A stretch of DNA of 64,000 bases from Macrotrachela quadricornifera. Its lineage: Eukaryota; Rotifera; Eurotatoria; Philodinida; Philodinidae. The notes below the pieces were generated by a model. It ran no database searches and was not told the DNA's origin. It was given only the letters and a program-made list of their open reading frames with translations. A program made the position numbers and the translations under genes. Below, in pieces: positions 27,001-40,840 of the stretch (position 1 is the first letter of the stretch; each line of letters opens with the position of its first letter). The stretch covers positions 205,009 through 269,008 of the forward strand of contig JAJEKB010001139.1 of NCBI GenBank assembly GCA_022393335.1. Direction: 5' to 3'.

Positions 27001-27660
27001 TTCACATTTCAGTATATGAAAAAAATAGAAATTTTCTAAGATTTTTAATAGAATAGAGTAAAAATGCTTCATTATTTCTATACTAATCATTATATTAAAT
27101 TATATGAAATATGACGTAGTATTATCGTCGTCTAATCTAATGACAGAAGATTGTTTGTTGATTTTCTTAGTAGAATGATAGTAGCATGAGGGTGATCAAT
27201 TTATTTTCACAATATGCCAACATTTGTTCACGCAATTTTGATCGTTTTGGTATAGTCAATGGAGAGAAAAAGAAAATTTTAAAAACATGAAGATGTGATC
27301 GATTTATTCATATAACACTTGACAAGATATTGAGAAATGAATAGAATAGGAAAAGAAAAAGAGAAGAACAGAGCTAGCGAACTAGTGAATGTAAAAAGGA
27401 ACAATTAAAGAAGCATGAACACATCTGTATATATAAGCATGTTGAAAGATACGGATATGACATAAATAGGTATATTAGGAAAGCAGTTCAATATCGAACA
27501 TGTAATAACACAGGTGAAAAACTCAGTGCGTCATGTTAGGAAAATCCAGTGTACAACACATGATGTTTATTCAATCAAAAATCATTATCACAAGTGTTTT
27601 TGTAGTACAATAAATTTTGAAACAATCAATTAATCATCGTTCAACAAAGGAAAATTACCA
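24031..27660. other. Gene-poor AT-rich region upstream of exportin-1
   Basis: The first few hundred bases should contain the XPO1 promoter and 5' UTR. The rest shows no exon chain, RNA gene or clear repeat by eye. Short ORFs (for example 26060-26329, minus) are hydrophobic by virtue of AT richness only. Confidence 0.5.
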
Positions 27661-27720
27661 GGGTTCGCGGGACGACGTTTTTTGTCATCTCATCCCGTCC
27701 CGCCTCATTCTATCATGTAA
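27661..27720. repeat. GC-rich patch with hAT-like end
   Basis: In very AT-rich surroundings, a 60-nt patch reads CAGGGTTCGCGGGACGACG and later CATCCCGTCCCGCC. A CAGGG start and this composition are typical of hAT-type or related transposon tips. A similar CATCCCGCC motif occurs, inverted, in the GC-rich patch at 30846-31006. Only one end can be seen here. Confidence 0.3.
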
Positions 27721-28438
27721 ACATGGTTCCTTTTTTCCTAAAGTATAATTGAAAAAAAAACCAGCAAATTTCTACTTTCTTTTTGAACACAAATCATTTA
27801 TTTTTCTATTCACTAGTTTCACAACACTGTTTACATGACAGTGATTTTATCACAAAAAAATGGCTAGTGCAATAAGAAGCAGAGCTCCACAGCATGAGAC
27901 GACATTTTTGGAGTTATACTGGAATCGGAGGACGTTAGTCGTGTGGAGCTATACATCATTAGTATATGACCATATGCTGCCGTTATCTATTTTTATATTA
28001 CATAAACTGTTGGATGCTTTGGGATTTTTCTTTTGTTGATGAGTATTTTCATGAATTTTGTCTAGTCAGAACTATTGAGCCTTCCTTCACTTTTCCCTTT
28101 TTTAAAATAATGTTGAATAAATTACTTTTGACTAAAGAAATAAATAACCCTTGTTTCAGTCAATAAGTTTCAAAGTTTCAGCACTTTTACATAGCACTAT
28201 TTACTATTATCAGTCGACGCTTTCTTGTCTTCCACTAAAAGATTATAGGAGAAAATACTATAAAGCAAATTTTTATCAAAATAATTTCGCGAGGCAAGAT
28301 AAGAAAATTTACTTGTCTCACAGAGTTCTGAAAATTACTCTATACACAATTTCTACTCAGTTCTGATTGATTTGGTACATGCGCTGTTTCCGAATTTTCA
28401 GAAAAATCAAAGTGAAATATATACCATCTCCGCCTAGT

Positions 28439-29880
28439 CATGCATCAAACCCAACCTCAAGCCCCAAACCGTTTGGGAGTTTGGGTCTGAGATCAACGGA
28501 ATAAATTAACTTGTAACTTTTAGCAGCTATCTAGAAATGGGATCTATGACATTTTAGTAGCTACGTGGAGCAAGCTTGTGTAACTTTCAGAGGACTAGCT
28601 TGAGCTTATATAAGCTAGTATGCTGCACCGCAGCTAGTTGCAGGGTGTTTTATACCTTCCACGTTGAGATAAATTTCATTTTTCCTACCAAATTTGTTTT
28701 CTTTTCTTGAGAAATAAATTAGTAGGATGGAAGAAGGTCTTAAATTTGACATTAACAAATTCCTATGTACATCTTTGACGCTATCAGAAAATTTCTCTTG
28801 TACTTCTCATGCTTTTTCTTTTTTGCTATATATTGTAAGCATGTAACTTTTTTGCACTTATCTGAAAGGAGCAACTTTAATTATTCAACAACTTTTGATA
28901 TCAAAAATCGAAACACGAGTTTCAATGCCTCGGTACTTCCAAAAGAGTTCGCAAGATTCTAATAGATTGCTAAGATTTGGAAACATTTGAAGAATTTTCA
29001 CTGAACCATATAAGACTTTAAAACACTTTAGAAAGCGACACAACATTCAGTGACTTTTCATGAGTCTCTGGAAGGGTTCATGACAGGTCAATACCTCTAA
29101 AATTTATAGCTAGAACTTTGTTGAGAAGATTTACATGTAACATTCTCAGTTCAAGATTTAAACAGAAATAATTACAGGTATACTATTCAATAAAGAATTA
29201 CATCTATATCGGTTACAGTTGCAACTTTCTAGTATCTACATGTGATTCTCAAAAAGTTTCGAGTAACACAATTAGATACTGCTTAAGAATAACAGTTTTA
29301 TGCTGCGCACACAAAAAATAGTCATTCCAGGAAACGATGAAGAGAACTTTTCAGATATTCGGAAACCAAAATAAATTTTTGGATTAATCCATGAAACGCT
29401 TAAGAGGGTTTCCGAACTTCTGAAAACTGCTTTTTAACCTTAATTTGGAAACTCTTTTAGGGTTTTTAGAATCAATTCGAAAGTCTGATTTGTTTTCAAG
29501 ACCTTAGAAATATACTTTCATCCGGTCTCCAGCATCCCTGCTTTGTTACAATGCATATAGCCCATAAAAACTTTTAGATACTATCACTCTCATGGTCCAA
29601 AAAACATTACAGATATATTTGATATAGTCCCCGAAAAGTTACAGATATCACCTGGAGAGAGCCTCTAAAATGTTTACGCGGGCCGCCTCAAGATAGCTCC
29701 TAAAAAGATACGAAAATAATCTCCAGATAAGCCTAAAAAAGTTACAGACACTACCACAGTGTAGTCTCTCAAAAGCTATAGAGGTCATAATAAGATACCC
29801 TGTGAAAAGTTACAAGTTGATTTATTCCATTAATCTCAGAGTCAAACCCAAATCCAAACCATTATTGAGTTTGGTGCATG
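28439..29880. mobile_element. 1.4-kb fold-back element
   Basis: Inverted arms of at least 110 nt. The left arm begins CATGCATCAAACCC and contains TTTGGGTCTGAGATCAAC and ATAAATTAACTTGTAAC. The right arm, inverted, begins CATGCACCAAACTC and has the matching TTTGACTCTGAGATTAAT and ATAAATCAACTTGTAAC. Inside, near the right arm (about 29600-29820), a degenerate tandem unit of roughly 35-45 nt built around AAAAGTTACAGATAT recurs several times. No transposase is visible. The small plus-strand ORF at 28765-28962 inside it has no recognisable product. Confidence 0.75.
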
Positions 29881-30845
29881 TCTACATAAAATTGAAGGAA
29901 TCATGAAAGAATGTACTGTTTAACAAGGTTTAACTAGATGTATACACGCTGATATGCTACTAATTTCCATGTTAATTTACTTTATACTTCAATTTATACA
30001 AATTGAAGTCTAGAATGATTTTAAAAATTAATATTCTTTCAAATGAAATACGTTAAATTCAGAGATAGGTTTAACATAAGAATAACTTTTTAATGAACAT
30101 TGCTTACTATTTAATCTCTACGTTGGACTTATAAGTAGCAAAGTAAAGTAGTAAAGCTAACAGTGTCTCAAATAGAATACCTTTTAATGATTTAATCTAT
30201 TTTTGTTACTCTCCAGCATTTGATGTTCATTTTTAAAAAGACTTTTCATGAAATCTTTACGAAAAATTTATTCTCAACTTGCACAAAAAAGAAGCAAAAG
30301 TACAGTATCACAGTTTACATGAAGGAATTTTTGAACTAATATATAAGTAATGGGTTTCTAGATTGATATTTACATATATGACCATGATTCTATAAAATGA
30401 TTAACAAATTTTTATTTTTAACGAAGAAGAGATATTTAGTATTTTTCTTAAAACTAGAGACACGTCAATAATCAAAACATGAGATTACAGCGATAAAAAA
30501 GATGGTGGCTATCTTGGAATAGAGGTGTTATTTCACAGCCTTGTTCAGTAGCTTTCAAAAAAAAACAAACGAGCGTATCGTAATCACGATAATGAAGGCA
30601 AAGTAACTGTCAAGTTATATTTCATTTGAGAAAACAATTATTCAAATAAATTTTCGCTATATTTATTTACATTTCATGTGGTTATTATAAAAGATTTAAT
30701 ATGCTACAACATCTACTTTGTGTGACTCCGTAACAGAAATATTAATTTATTTAAACATTATCAGTATTAAAAATTAAAAAAAGTATTTTAAACCGTTAAA
30801 TTGACGTGTCTTTTGAGGTTAAGGCCAAAAAAGAAAATTTAATGT
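29881..30845. other. Gene-poor region
   Basis: About 960 nt of AT-rich DNA between a fold-back element and a GC-rich patch. I see no exon or RNA gene. Confidence 0.5.
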
Positions 30846-31006
30846 TTGATATGGTAAGGCGCGGCTGTTCGGCGGACATATTACTTAAAGAGGCGAAGGC
30901 GGAGCGTACGCTCCTGAAGATTTTTTCAGCAGTGCGGTCGTCAAAAATCCGTGCCACTATTTGACATTAAGGCGGGATGGTTCGCGCTCGGTGCACATCT
31001 CTGATC
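30846..31006. repeat. GC-rich transposon-like fragment
   Basis: An island much richer in G and C than its surroundings, with GGCGCGGCTGTTCGGCGG, GCGAAGGCGGAGCG and a right end GCGCTCGGTGCACATCTCTG. Read inverted, that end begins CAGAGATGTGCACCGAGC, a form common for hAT-superfamily tips. I cannot find the partner end or an 8-bp duplication, so this is a fragment at best. Confidence 0.35.
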
Positions 31007-31175
31007 CATATGGCCATGATATTTCTTTTTTGTTTGAAAACGTTCTCTGATTGTTGATATTCACAAGTTTTCTTTAGTAATTAAATAACATTAAAAACAG
31101 TAAACATGAATGTAATTTAAAAAATGTACTTGTCTGTATCACTATATATTTGTCAAAAATATATTATTTTGTTGA

Positions 31176-31467
31176 CTAATCATTGATTGACATCTCTGTT
31201 CGTCCAAGTTCAGACATCCAATCGTCATAAGAAATTCCATATATCATATCCACATCAAATAATTCGTCGTTTCGGTCCTTTATTGCAAATTTATTCATTT
31301 TACGACTGTTTAAAATTTTTGTTAAAATTGGCGTCACATGGCGTAATGTACTGAATTTTCCTGATAATAAAAAAAGAAATTATATAATATATTACTAAAA
31401 GGTACATACCTGTTCTAACTGTATGTGATAACAGAAGCCCTATAATAAAAAATGCGAACAAATGCAT
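31176..31467 (-). CDS. Putative small secreted peptide precursor (two exons)
   Basis: The ATG at 31465-31467 opens an exon encoding MHLFAFFIIGLLLSHTVRTG, a good signal peptide. A 49-nt GT-AG intron (31361-31409, gtatgt...ttatcag) interrupts a Gly codon in phase 1. Exon 2 continues in frame with KFSTLRHVTPILTKILNSRK, an acidic stretch with ELFDVDMIYGISYDDWM, and ends ...GRTEMSIND at a TAG (31176-31178). The product is about 81 residues. After the signal there is a basic N-terminal half with possible dibasic-like cleavage (SRK) and an acidic C-terminal half; there are no Cys residues in the mature part. I recognise no family. A neuropeptide-like or other secreted role is inference. It is divergent from the CK2 gene, with a shared 0.9-kb intergenic region. 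Confidence 0.55.
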
Positions 31468-32394
31468 ATTGATAATCGAATTTTTTAATATAATGAATAA
31501 AATATGCTGAGAATGAATGTAGATCAGCTAGCATTTAAAATATTAAATCATGTCATTTTTATCTTATGGATTTTTCCATAAAGGTGACGAAAACATTGAG
31601 AAATTTGAAGTGATGCAATACAAGCTGTTGTGTCATTTTTTGATAGACTCTTGTTTCTCTCATAAATAAAAGATTTTACTAATAGATCGATTACTAATGA
31701 CATCTATATTATGATTACTCTTTTATTTTATTTTCTTATATAAAATAAAATTAATGAATTTTCCCCAAAAATATCTAAAAATATTAATTTATAAATATTT
31801 CTCTTGAATATAACTTAGAACATTGTAATTAATAAGCCAACAGAGGATAAGTTTGCGACAATAATGGTAAACAAGGGTCAGTTATAATCATCCATCTTAC
31901 TCAAAAAAGAATATACTACATAAGCATGTCTAATAATAAATTAATCATAAAACCAATGAAAAAATCTATGTGTATATACATATGCTCTGTAATTGTTTTA
32001 GTATTATAATTTTTTTTCAAAATTAGGTTTTTAATCTATTAAAAGTGACTTCCTATTTTAGAGTAAGTTCATTCCGTTTCGTAGAGGCTATTAAACAAAA
32101 ATCAACCAAGCACGTGTTTTTTTTCTTGCTGTTCTCCTACTATACAATTTCTTTTTTTGGGCATGCAGTGTTCGTGCGCGGCGTTTTTTTTCTAAAACAT
32201 ATTATGATTGTCTTATTTATATTGCTTGACACTGGTAACCTTTAATAAAACTAGAAATAATCTAAAGCGCTCTCTCTCACATTTTGTTTTTGTTTGTTTA
32301 ATAATATTTGTTTTTTGCGTTGAAATAATTATAGATCCACTGTTCCTTTTTTCTTCCATTGCTCTGGTTGGCCATTGTCACCGTTCGAGTTTTG
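31468..32394. other. Divergent intergenic region (peptide gene / CK2 alpha)
   Basis: About 930 nt lie between the start of the minus-strand peptide gene and the CK2 alpha ATG, so it probably holds both promoters. The CK2-proximal 300 nt are T-rich. ORFs here lead into CK2 exon 1 in another frame and are not real. Confidence 0.5.
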
Positions 32395-35121
<2,727 letters not shown>

Positions 35122-35871
35122 ACAAAAGCAAGAGATAAAACATTCACCACCGTGATCGTTTTCTATCAAAGACGAGTGTAATCTCTGTTACTCAAATGTT
35201 ACTACAAAACGATCTTCTTTTTTCTTCTTCGTTTTTTTTTCTTTCTATGGTTATTTGATGGTTAATTTGCTGTCGTCATTGTCTTTCTTCTGTTGTTCTT
35301 CTCTTTTTTTCTTTCTTTCTCTCTTTCTCTCTTTCTTTTTTTTACTTAAACATTCTTTGTAGCAGTGTGAGCGTTTCCAAAGACCAAAACCAAACAAATC
35401 TTGGTGATCCTAAACATAAACCTGTCTATGCATAATGGTGGAAATAAAAAAAACAAAAATTAGAAAGAACATTTTTTCTTTTCTGTGTTTCTTTTCTATA
35501 ATTACTATCTCTTTTGCCATGTGAAAATAACCTGTATAACTAGGAGAACTTTTTACATGTTATTATAAATATATTTTTTTTTGTCTTCTCATCTATAATA
35601 GACAACAAACATGGTTAAAAGACTTCATAAGGCAACGGGATAAATTTTTTGTGTTTGTTCGTTTCTGTTTTTCTTCTTTTTCTTGACTTTCTTTTCTCTA
35701 GTTCAAATGATGTTGCAGACAGCATTTTTTTTTCTTTTCTTTGCATATGCACACTATATATAAAAACGAAAAAAAGAAAAAAGATCTATCCAGGAAGAAA
35801 CTTAAAAAAAAATCTCGTCATTGTCTGAATTCTTTGTAGATATATAATTACTTAGATAAAAAAAAGGATCA
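35122..35871. other. CK2 3' flank and SNX promoter
   Basis: Pyrimidine-rich DNA (many TTTCTT blocks). An AATAAA at about 35443-35448 could serve CK2 polyadenylation. A TTACTTAG acceptor-like site ends 16 nt before the next ATG (35854-35855). No exon is supported. Confidence 0.5.
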
Positions 35872-37527
35872 ATGTCGAATAATGCTGAACATCGTAATTC
35901 ACCACCAGATTTTGGTGATGACGATACAAAAGATGATGATCAAATGTTTAAATCTGCACAATTACCAGTGACTGATGATGTTCCATTAAGTGATGAGGAT
36001 GATGAGAATCCATTTGGTGAACCATCAATACAAAAAAATATTCCAACAAATATTAATGAATCATCAACTAATTTTGAAACACCATTAACTGTTCCATCTG
36101 TGACGCCTATTGCTGTACCAGAACCACAACCACCAGTACCGATAAAACAAGATAATCATTTATTTCCAAGCGATTCAGGTATTAATACAACTGAAATAAG
36201 TACATTACCAAAAGAACCTGTAAGTTCAACAACATCATTTGAAAATCAACTTTCAGCATCTGCAACAATTTCAAAACCTATAACGAGTGAAATTGATATA
36301 AAGTCATCACAGAAACGATCTGATGAAAGTAATATTGAAATTATTGTCAGTGATCCTACAAAAGTTGGAGAAGTATGTATAATAATTTTCTTCATTAAAA
36401 TTTTAAAAATCTTTTTTTAGGGTATATCATCATATATGACATATCGTATAACAACAAAGACATCATTAAGATTTTTTAAAAAACCTGAATTTTTTGTTAA
36501 TCGTCGATTTAGTGATTTTCTTGGTTTACATAATAAACTTGTTCAAAAACATCTTCATATGGGTGTTATTATTGCATCACCTCCAGAAAAAGATTCATTA
36601 TCAATGGCTAAAGTTAAAATATCAAAAGATGAAGGAATTCCAACAGATTTTATTGATCGTCGTCGTTCTCAATTAGAACGTTATTTAAATCGTTTAGCTC
36701 GACATGAAAAATTAGTTCAAGATCCAGATTTTCGTGATTTTATTGAAATGTCTGGTGATCTACCTAAATCAACAAATACTCAAGCATTAAGTGGTGCTGG
36801 TGTTTTACGTGCATTATCAAATATAACAAATCAAGTTACAAAATTAACAACAAAAACAAGTGAACAAGATCAATGGTTTGAAGAAAAACATACATTTATT
36901 CTTGATTTACATACACATTTAAAACATTTATATAATCATTTAAATAATTTATTTAATCAACGTAAAGAGGCTGGACAAACATTAAAACATTTATCAACTT
37001 CATTAAATCATTTAGCAACTATTGAAGAACATACATTATTATCAAGTGCTTTAATTGAATTAGCTAATGTTGGAGAAAAAATTGAACAAGTTAATAATGA
37101 AGTTTCATTAAAAGAATATACACTTATAAGTGAATTAATTAAAGAATATATATCATTATTAGAGATGGTACAATTATCATTTCAAGAACGTATTAAAATA
37201 CATCAACAATGGTTAAGTGCTGAAGATACATTGAGAAAAAAACGTGAAACAAAAACAAAATTAGAACAAACACCAAAAGGTGCTGATAAATTACCGCAAG
37301 CTGTAATGGAAATAAATGAATGGGAAGGAAAAGTTGAACGTGGTAAAGAAGAATTTGAACATATATCAACATCAATTAAACAAGAATTAGAAATTTTTGA
37401 ACAAACACGTATTGAAGATTTTAAGAAAGCTATTGATAATTATTTAGCACAATATTTAGAGCAACAAGAAAAAATTTTAGAAATTTGGGAAGCATATTTA
37501 CCGGAAGCTAATAAAATTAATGTGTAA
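35872..37527 (+). CDS. Sorting nexin SNX1/SNX2-like (PX-BAR, retromer-associated)
   Basis: Two exons (35872-36372 and 36421-37527) separated by a 48-nt intron encode 535 residues, close to the length of vertebrate SNX1 and SNX2. Residues about 1-155 are acidic and disordered, with the SNX1/2-type N-terminal motif DENPFGEP. A PX domain follows (about 155-280) with the phosphoinositide-binding RRFSDFLGLHNKL, the PPEK loop and RRRSQLERYLNRL. A BAR domain of long coiled-coil helices fills the C-terminal half (about 310-535), including KHTFILDLHTHL and a LEIWEAYLPEANKI ending. The role is membrane tubulation and endosome-to-Golgi cargo retrieval. No defects were seen. Confidence 0.95.
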
Positions 37528-37830
37528 TTCAATTATTTTCTTTCTCGCACGTCAATTGTGATTAATTATATTATTATTATTCTCATCATTATTATTTATT
37601 CTCTGCTTCTTATTCTCATTGTTTCCTTGCATTTTATTTCTATAGCGTGGAGTCATATCATATACCGATTGTCAAACAATGATTAGATCTTTCTTCTCTA
37701 AACTTTGCTTATTTTTGTTCTTCTTTTTTTTCTCATAAAAAAAAACTCAATTCTTGTTGATTCATTCCATGCGTTTATATTTGTATGTTTGCATTAAAAA
37801 GAAAACAGAATTGATGGTTTTAATTTGTAG
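37528..37830. other. Intergenic spacer
   Basis: About 300 nt of T-rich DNA between the SNX gene and the Ig-domain gene on the same strand. It holds the SNX 3' UTR. Confidence 0.5.
37818..37830 (+). promoter_or_regulatory. Splice-acceptor-like site abutting the Ig-gene ATG
   Basis: TTTTAATTTGTAG ends exactly at the base before ATG 37831. This is either the end of a 5'-UTR intron or a spliced-leader acceptor. Confidence 0.4.
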
Positions 37831-38986
37831 ATGTATTTAATCTATCAATTAATATTATTTATTATTTTAATTAAACAATTCTCTTGTCAACAAAGTTCTG
37901 TACAAATACAAAAAATTGAAGCTGATCCACCAAATCCTAATGTTGGTGAAGGTTTAAAAATTCGTTGTTTTTTAATTAATGTTGATCCATTTGCACAATA
38001 TCCAACACAAATTTTATGGAGTATAAAACGACGTAGTAAGAATTTTTTGTATGAATAATTTTTTTAAAATAAGAGTTTTTATTTTTATTTCAGGTCAAGA
38101 TCGTGATTTTCGTATATTAGCATATGGTGGATCTGTTCGTGATACTTTAAGTGGTCGTGTAAGTGCACGAAAAGAATCTGAAGAAGTATATGAAATTGTT
38201 TTTCGTCCTGTACAAGAATCTGATTCTGGTGATGTTCGTTGTGAATTAGCAAATACTGAAGCACAAGTACGTCTTGTTACAACAATAAATGTTCTTGTAC
38301 CACCATCAATTGCTTATATAACTGGTGATGTCCAAGTACGTGCTGGTGATCCTGTAACATTAGAATGTCGTGCACAAGGTAATCCACCACCACTATTAAT
38401 GTGGATACGACAAGGACAAGAATATCCAACATCTTATAGTGGTATATATACAATTGAAAGTGTTAGTAAAGATGATCGTGGTTTATATAAATGTGTTGCT
38501 GAACAACAAACAGGACAAAAATTAACAGCAGAAAATTATGTAAATATATTTGTTGATTTTGATCCAACTGTTATATGTGATCAAATTATTGTTGAACAAG
38601 TACCGAATATAAATGCTGATGCTGAAATAACATGTTTAGCTGAAGCATATCCAATGAATGTATTAAAATGGGAATTTTCACAGGGTAATACAAATGTTCG
38701 TCGTGCAATCTCAAGTGGTGCAAAATATCGTATTGATACAAATGTTGCGTCAGATTCAATTGATAGTCGTTATGGTAGTCGTTTAATTATAAAAAATGTA
38801 GAACCAAGTGATTTTGGTAAATATACTTTAATTGTTATGGATGAAAGTAAACGCCAAGCTAGTGCTTGGACTGAATTACGACCTGGCTCATATATTCGAC
38901 CATTTAATCAATCAATATCAATGTTCCATTATTATTCGTATTTTTTTGTATTTTTATGTCTGATTGTATATATTCTTTTACAATGA
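37831..38986 (+). CDS. Three-Ig-domain cell-surface protein (lachesin/IgLON-like)
   Basis: Two exons (37831-38035 and 38094-38986) give 365 residues. A signal peptide (about 1-19, ending FSC) is followed by three immunoglobulin domains. The first has IRCFL and the Cys of DSGDVRCELA. The second has VTLECRAQGNPPPLLMWIRQ and DDRGLYKCVAE, typical I-set. The third has AEITCLAEAYPMNVLKWEF and SDFGKYTLIV; its second Cys is replaced, so its disulfide may be missing. The C terminus is a hydrophobic stretch of about 20 residues (YFFVFLCLIVYILL) with no cytoplasmic tail, as in GPI-anchored IgLON or lachesin proteins. A neural adhesion role is inferred from the family. A direct one-pass anchor is the alternative. 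Confidence 0.88.
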
Positions 38987-39190
38987 TCTACACATTTTTT
39001 TTTTAATTGTATATCTTAATATGACCTTTTTTTTTATACATTTATATAATAGTTAAAAATATAGTTGCTTAGTAATAAAAATTTGAGAAATATCAAAATA
39101 CATAATAATAAACTAAATTCTATTATTAACATGTATACGATTTAGTGAGACAAAAGAGAAGTATTATTTTCTTTCGAATTTATTTAAAAA

Positions 39191-40110
39191 CTAGCGGTGG
39201 TACCCGACGTTGCTCGGGAAATCTCCATACTGGAAACTTACCATGTCAGAAAACGACAGAAGATGTATAGAAGGCTTGATTAAGACCTCTTCATCTATTA
39301 TTACTACATATCCCGCCGTGCATACACTTATATTCATTTTTAAATCGCATAATTCAGCAAATAGTGTGGGGGTGTAACAGTCTTCCTCTTAACTCATGCG
39401 TATTTCCATACTTTATACCAATACCCAGTGCAAAAAAACTGACACTAACAGGTGGATATTCTAACAATGGCAGCATATGTCCCGAAGTTTTTGAAAAACT
39501 GGGAAAAATTGTAATGTATCATAACATGTTGTGAAATTTCAGCCCAATCCTCTCGCCAGTCATCCTGATCCCTTTTTACCTTCCTCGAGACCTAAGAGTA
39601 TGCCATGAAAAGTTTGACACCCTCAAATCGTGCGATGTCCAAATGCATAAAAAACAGATAGGCAAACAAACTTTCTCCTTTATATATTTTGATTAGAAAC
39701 ATCCGCTTCTCAAATTTAAACCAAAGAATCCTCGATAGAAAACGATTAATCTTAGAATCATAACAGATTCGCGAAATTTCTGGAAAATCAACGCAAATTT
39801 CATTGCGATAAAACTTCAGTGAAATTTCACCCAGACGCCTCCTCCCTACTCCTATTAATGGTAACAGCACTCTTTTAAGCTGCCTCTGAACTCAGAGAAG
39901 CACCATGGAAAATTTAGCAATGTTAGCTAATGCAGCACTATCTGGGTGAGACTTCGTCCACATCCCACACCCTCGATGGATGATCCCGCCATGACCTTCC
40001 TCTGGGTCTGAGGAGGCACCATAGAAAGTTTGGTGACGCTATCTTTTACCGGGATGGAGTTATAAGCGGACAGACAAACAGACAAACTTTCTTCTTTATA
40101 TATATAGATG
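39191..40110. repeat. Dispersed repeat copy with internal sub-repeats
   Basis: The segment starts ACTAGCGGTGGTACCCGACG and ends GACAAACTTTCTTCTTTATATATATAGATG. The first motif and the terminal TATATA tract resemble non-autonomous repeats common in invertebrate genomes. A module with the form GG.TCTGAGGAGGCACCATAGAAAGTTTGG recurs three times in decayed form (about 39589, 39884 and 40003). The GACAAACAGACAAACTTTC module occurs twice. It has no protein-coding capacity, and its superfamily is not certain. Confidence 0.55.
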
Positions 40111-40280
40111 TGGCTATCCAATGCTACCATCAGATATTCTAGAACTAGACAAAAAGATGCCATAGCTGGTCATAACTGGTAAAACAACCGACAAATTCCT
40201 ATTTTTAACCAGTTATGACCAGCTATGGTATCTTTTTGTCTAGTTCTAGAATATCTGATGGTAACGTTGGATAGCCACAT
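40108..40280. repeat. Near-perfect hairpin, 73-nt arms
   Basis: Arms 40108-40180 and 40208-40280 are inverted repeats with 70 of 73 positions identical by my base-by-base comparison. They are separated by a 27-nt spacer. The tip reads ATGTGGCTATCC and the inner end CATAACTGGT. It directly abuts the TATATATATAGATG end of the neighbouring repeat. It could be a recent fold-back element or give a hairpin RNA. Confidence 0.9.
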
Positions 40281-40840
40281 AAAAACTAACCATGAAAAAC
40301 TTCAGTAACTGGTAATAACTGGGGGGTTTGAATATCAAGAATTCTTCATCTTTAACATGGATTTTGACAACTAGTGTATGCCTAGCTGTAACAGAACAAA
40401 ATAAAAAGTTGGATGTGATGATAGTCAAACTCGATGAATATATGGACTGTGTAAAAGATCCGGTACGATCATGATAATTCTAGTAGCTGGTGCTGTTGTT
40501 ATTCTGTTATCTGTGCAGTTCTTGTTACTTTTCATGTGAATATTTTTATATTCTTCTCTACTCTCCTATCTATGCATCAGTCATGGATACATGACTGGCT
40601 TGATGTATCTCCTACTGGTGTTGGTGTATTACTCTTCTCGTTTTTATCTCGTTTTGCACACATACTATCTTAGTTTAACGCGTTTAATTATTGTAGCCAG
40701 TATGTTCCTTTAGGATCGTCATGATCATAGGATTTTTTCGATTGCAAAAAAAATAAATCATCAATAGAATATAAAGTATTGAAAAACAATTATTTCTTGA
40801 TTACAAAAAGTTTTTTTTTGAAATTAATGAAAAAAACTGA
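40281..40840. other. Intergenic region
   Basis: About 560 nt without a supported exon, between the hairpin and the kelch gene's 3' end. It includes a short motif (AACTGGTAATAACTGG) that echoes the hairpin's inner arm. Confidence 0.45.

Noticed and set aside
27661..31006. A single 3.3-kb hAT transposon joining both GC-rich patches
   Set aside because: The bases next to the two tips (AAAATTAC-like and ATCCATAT) do not match as an 8-bp duplication and no transposase is visible between.
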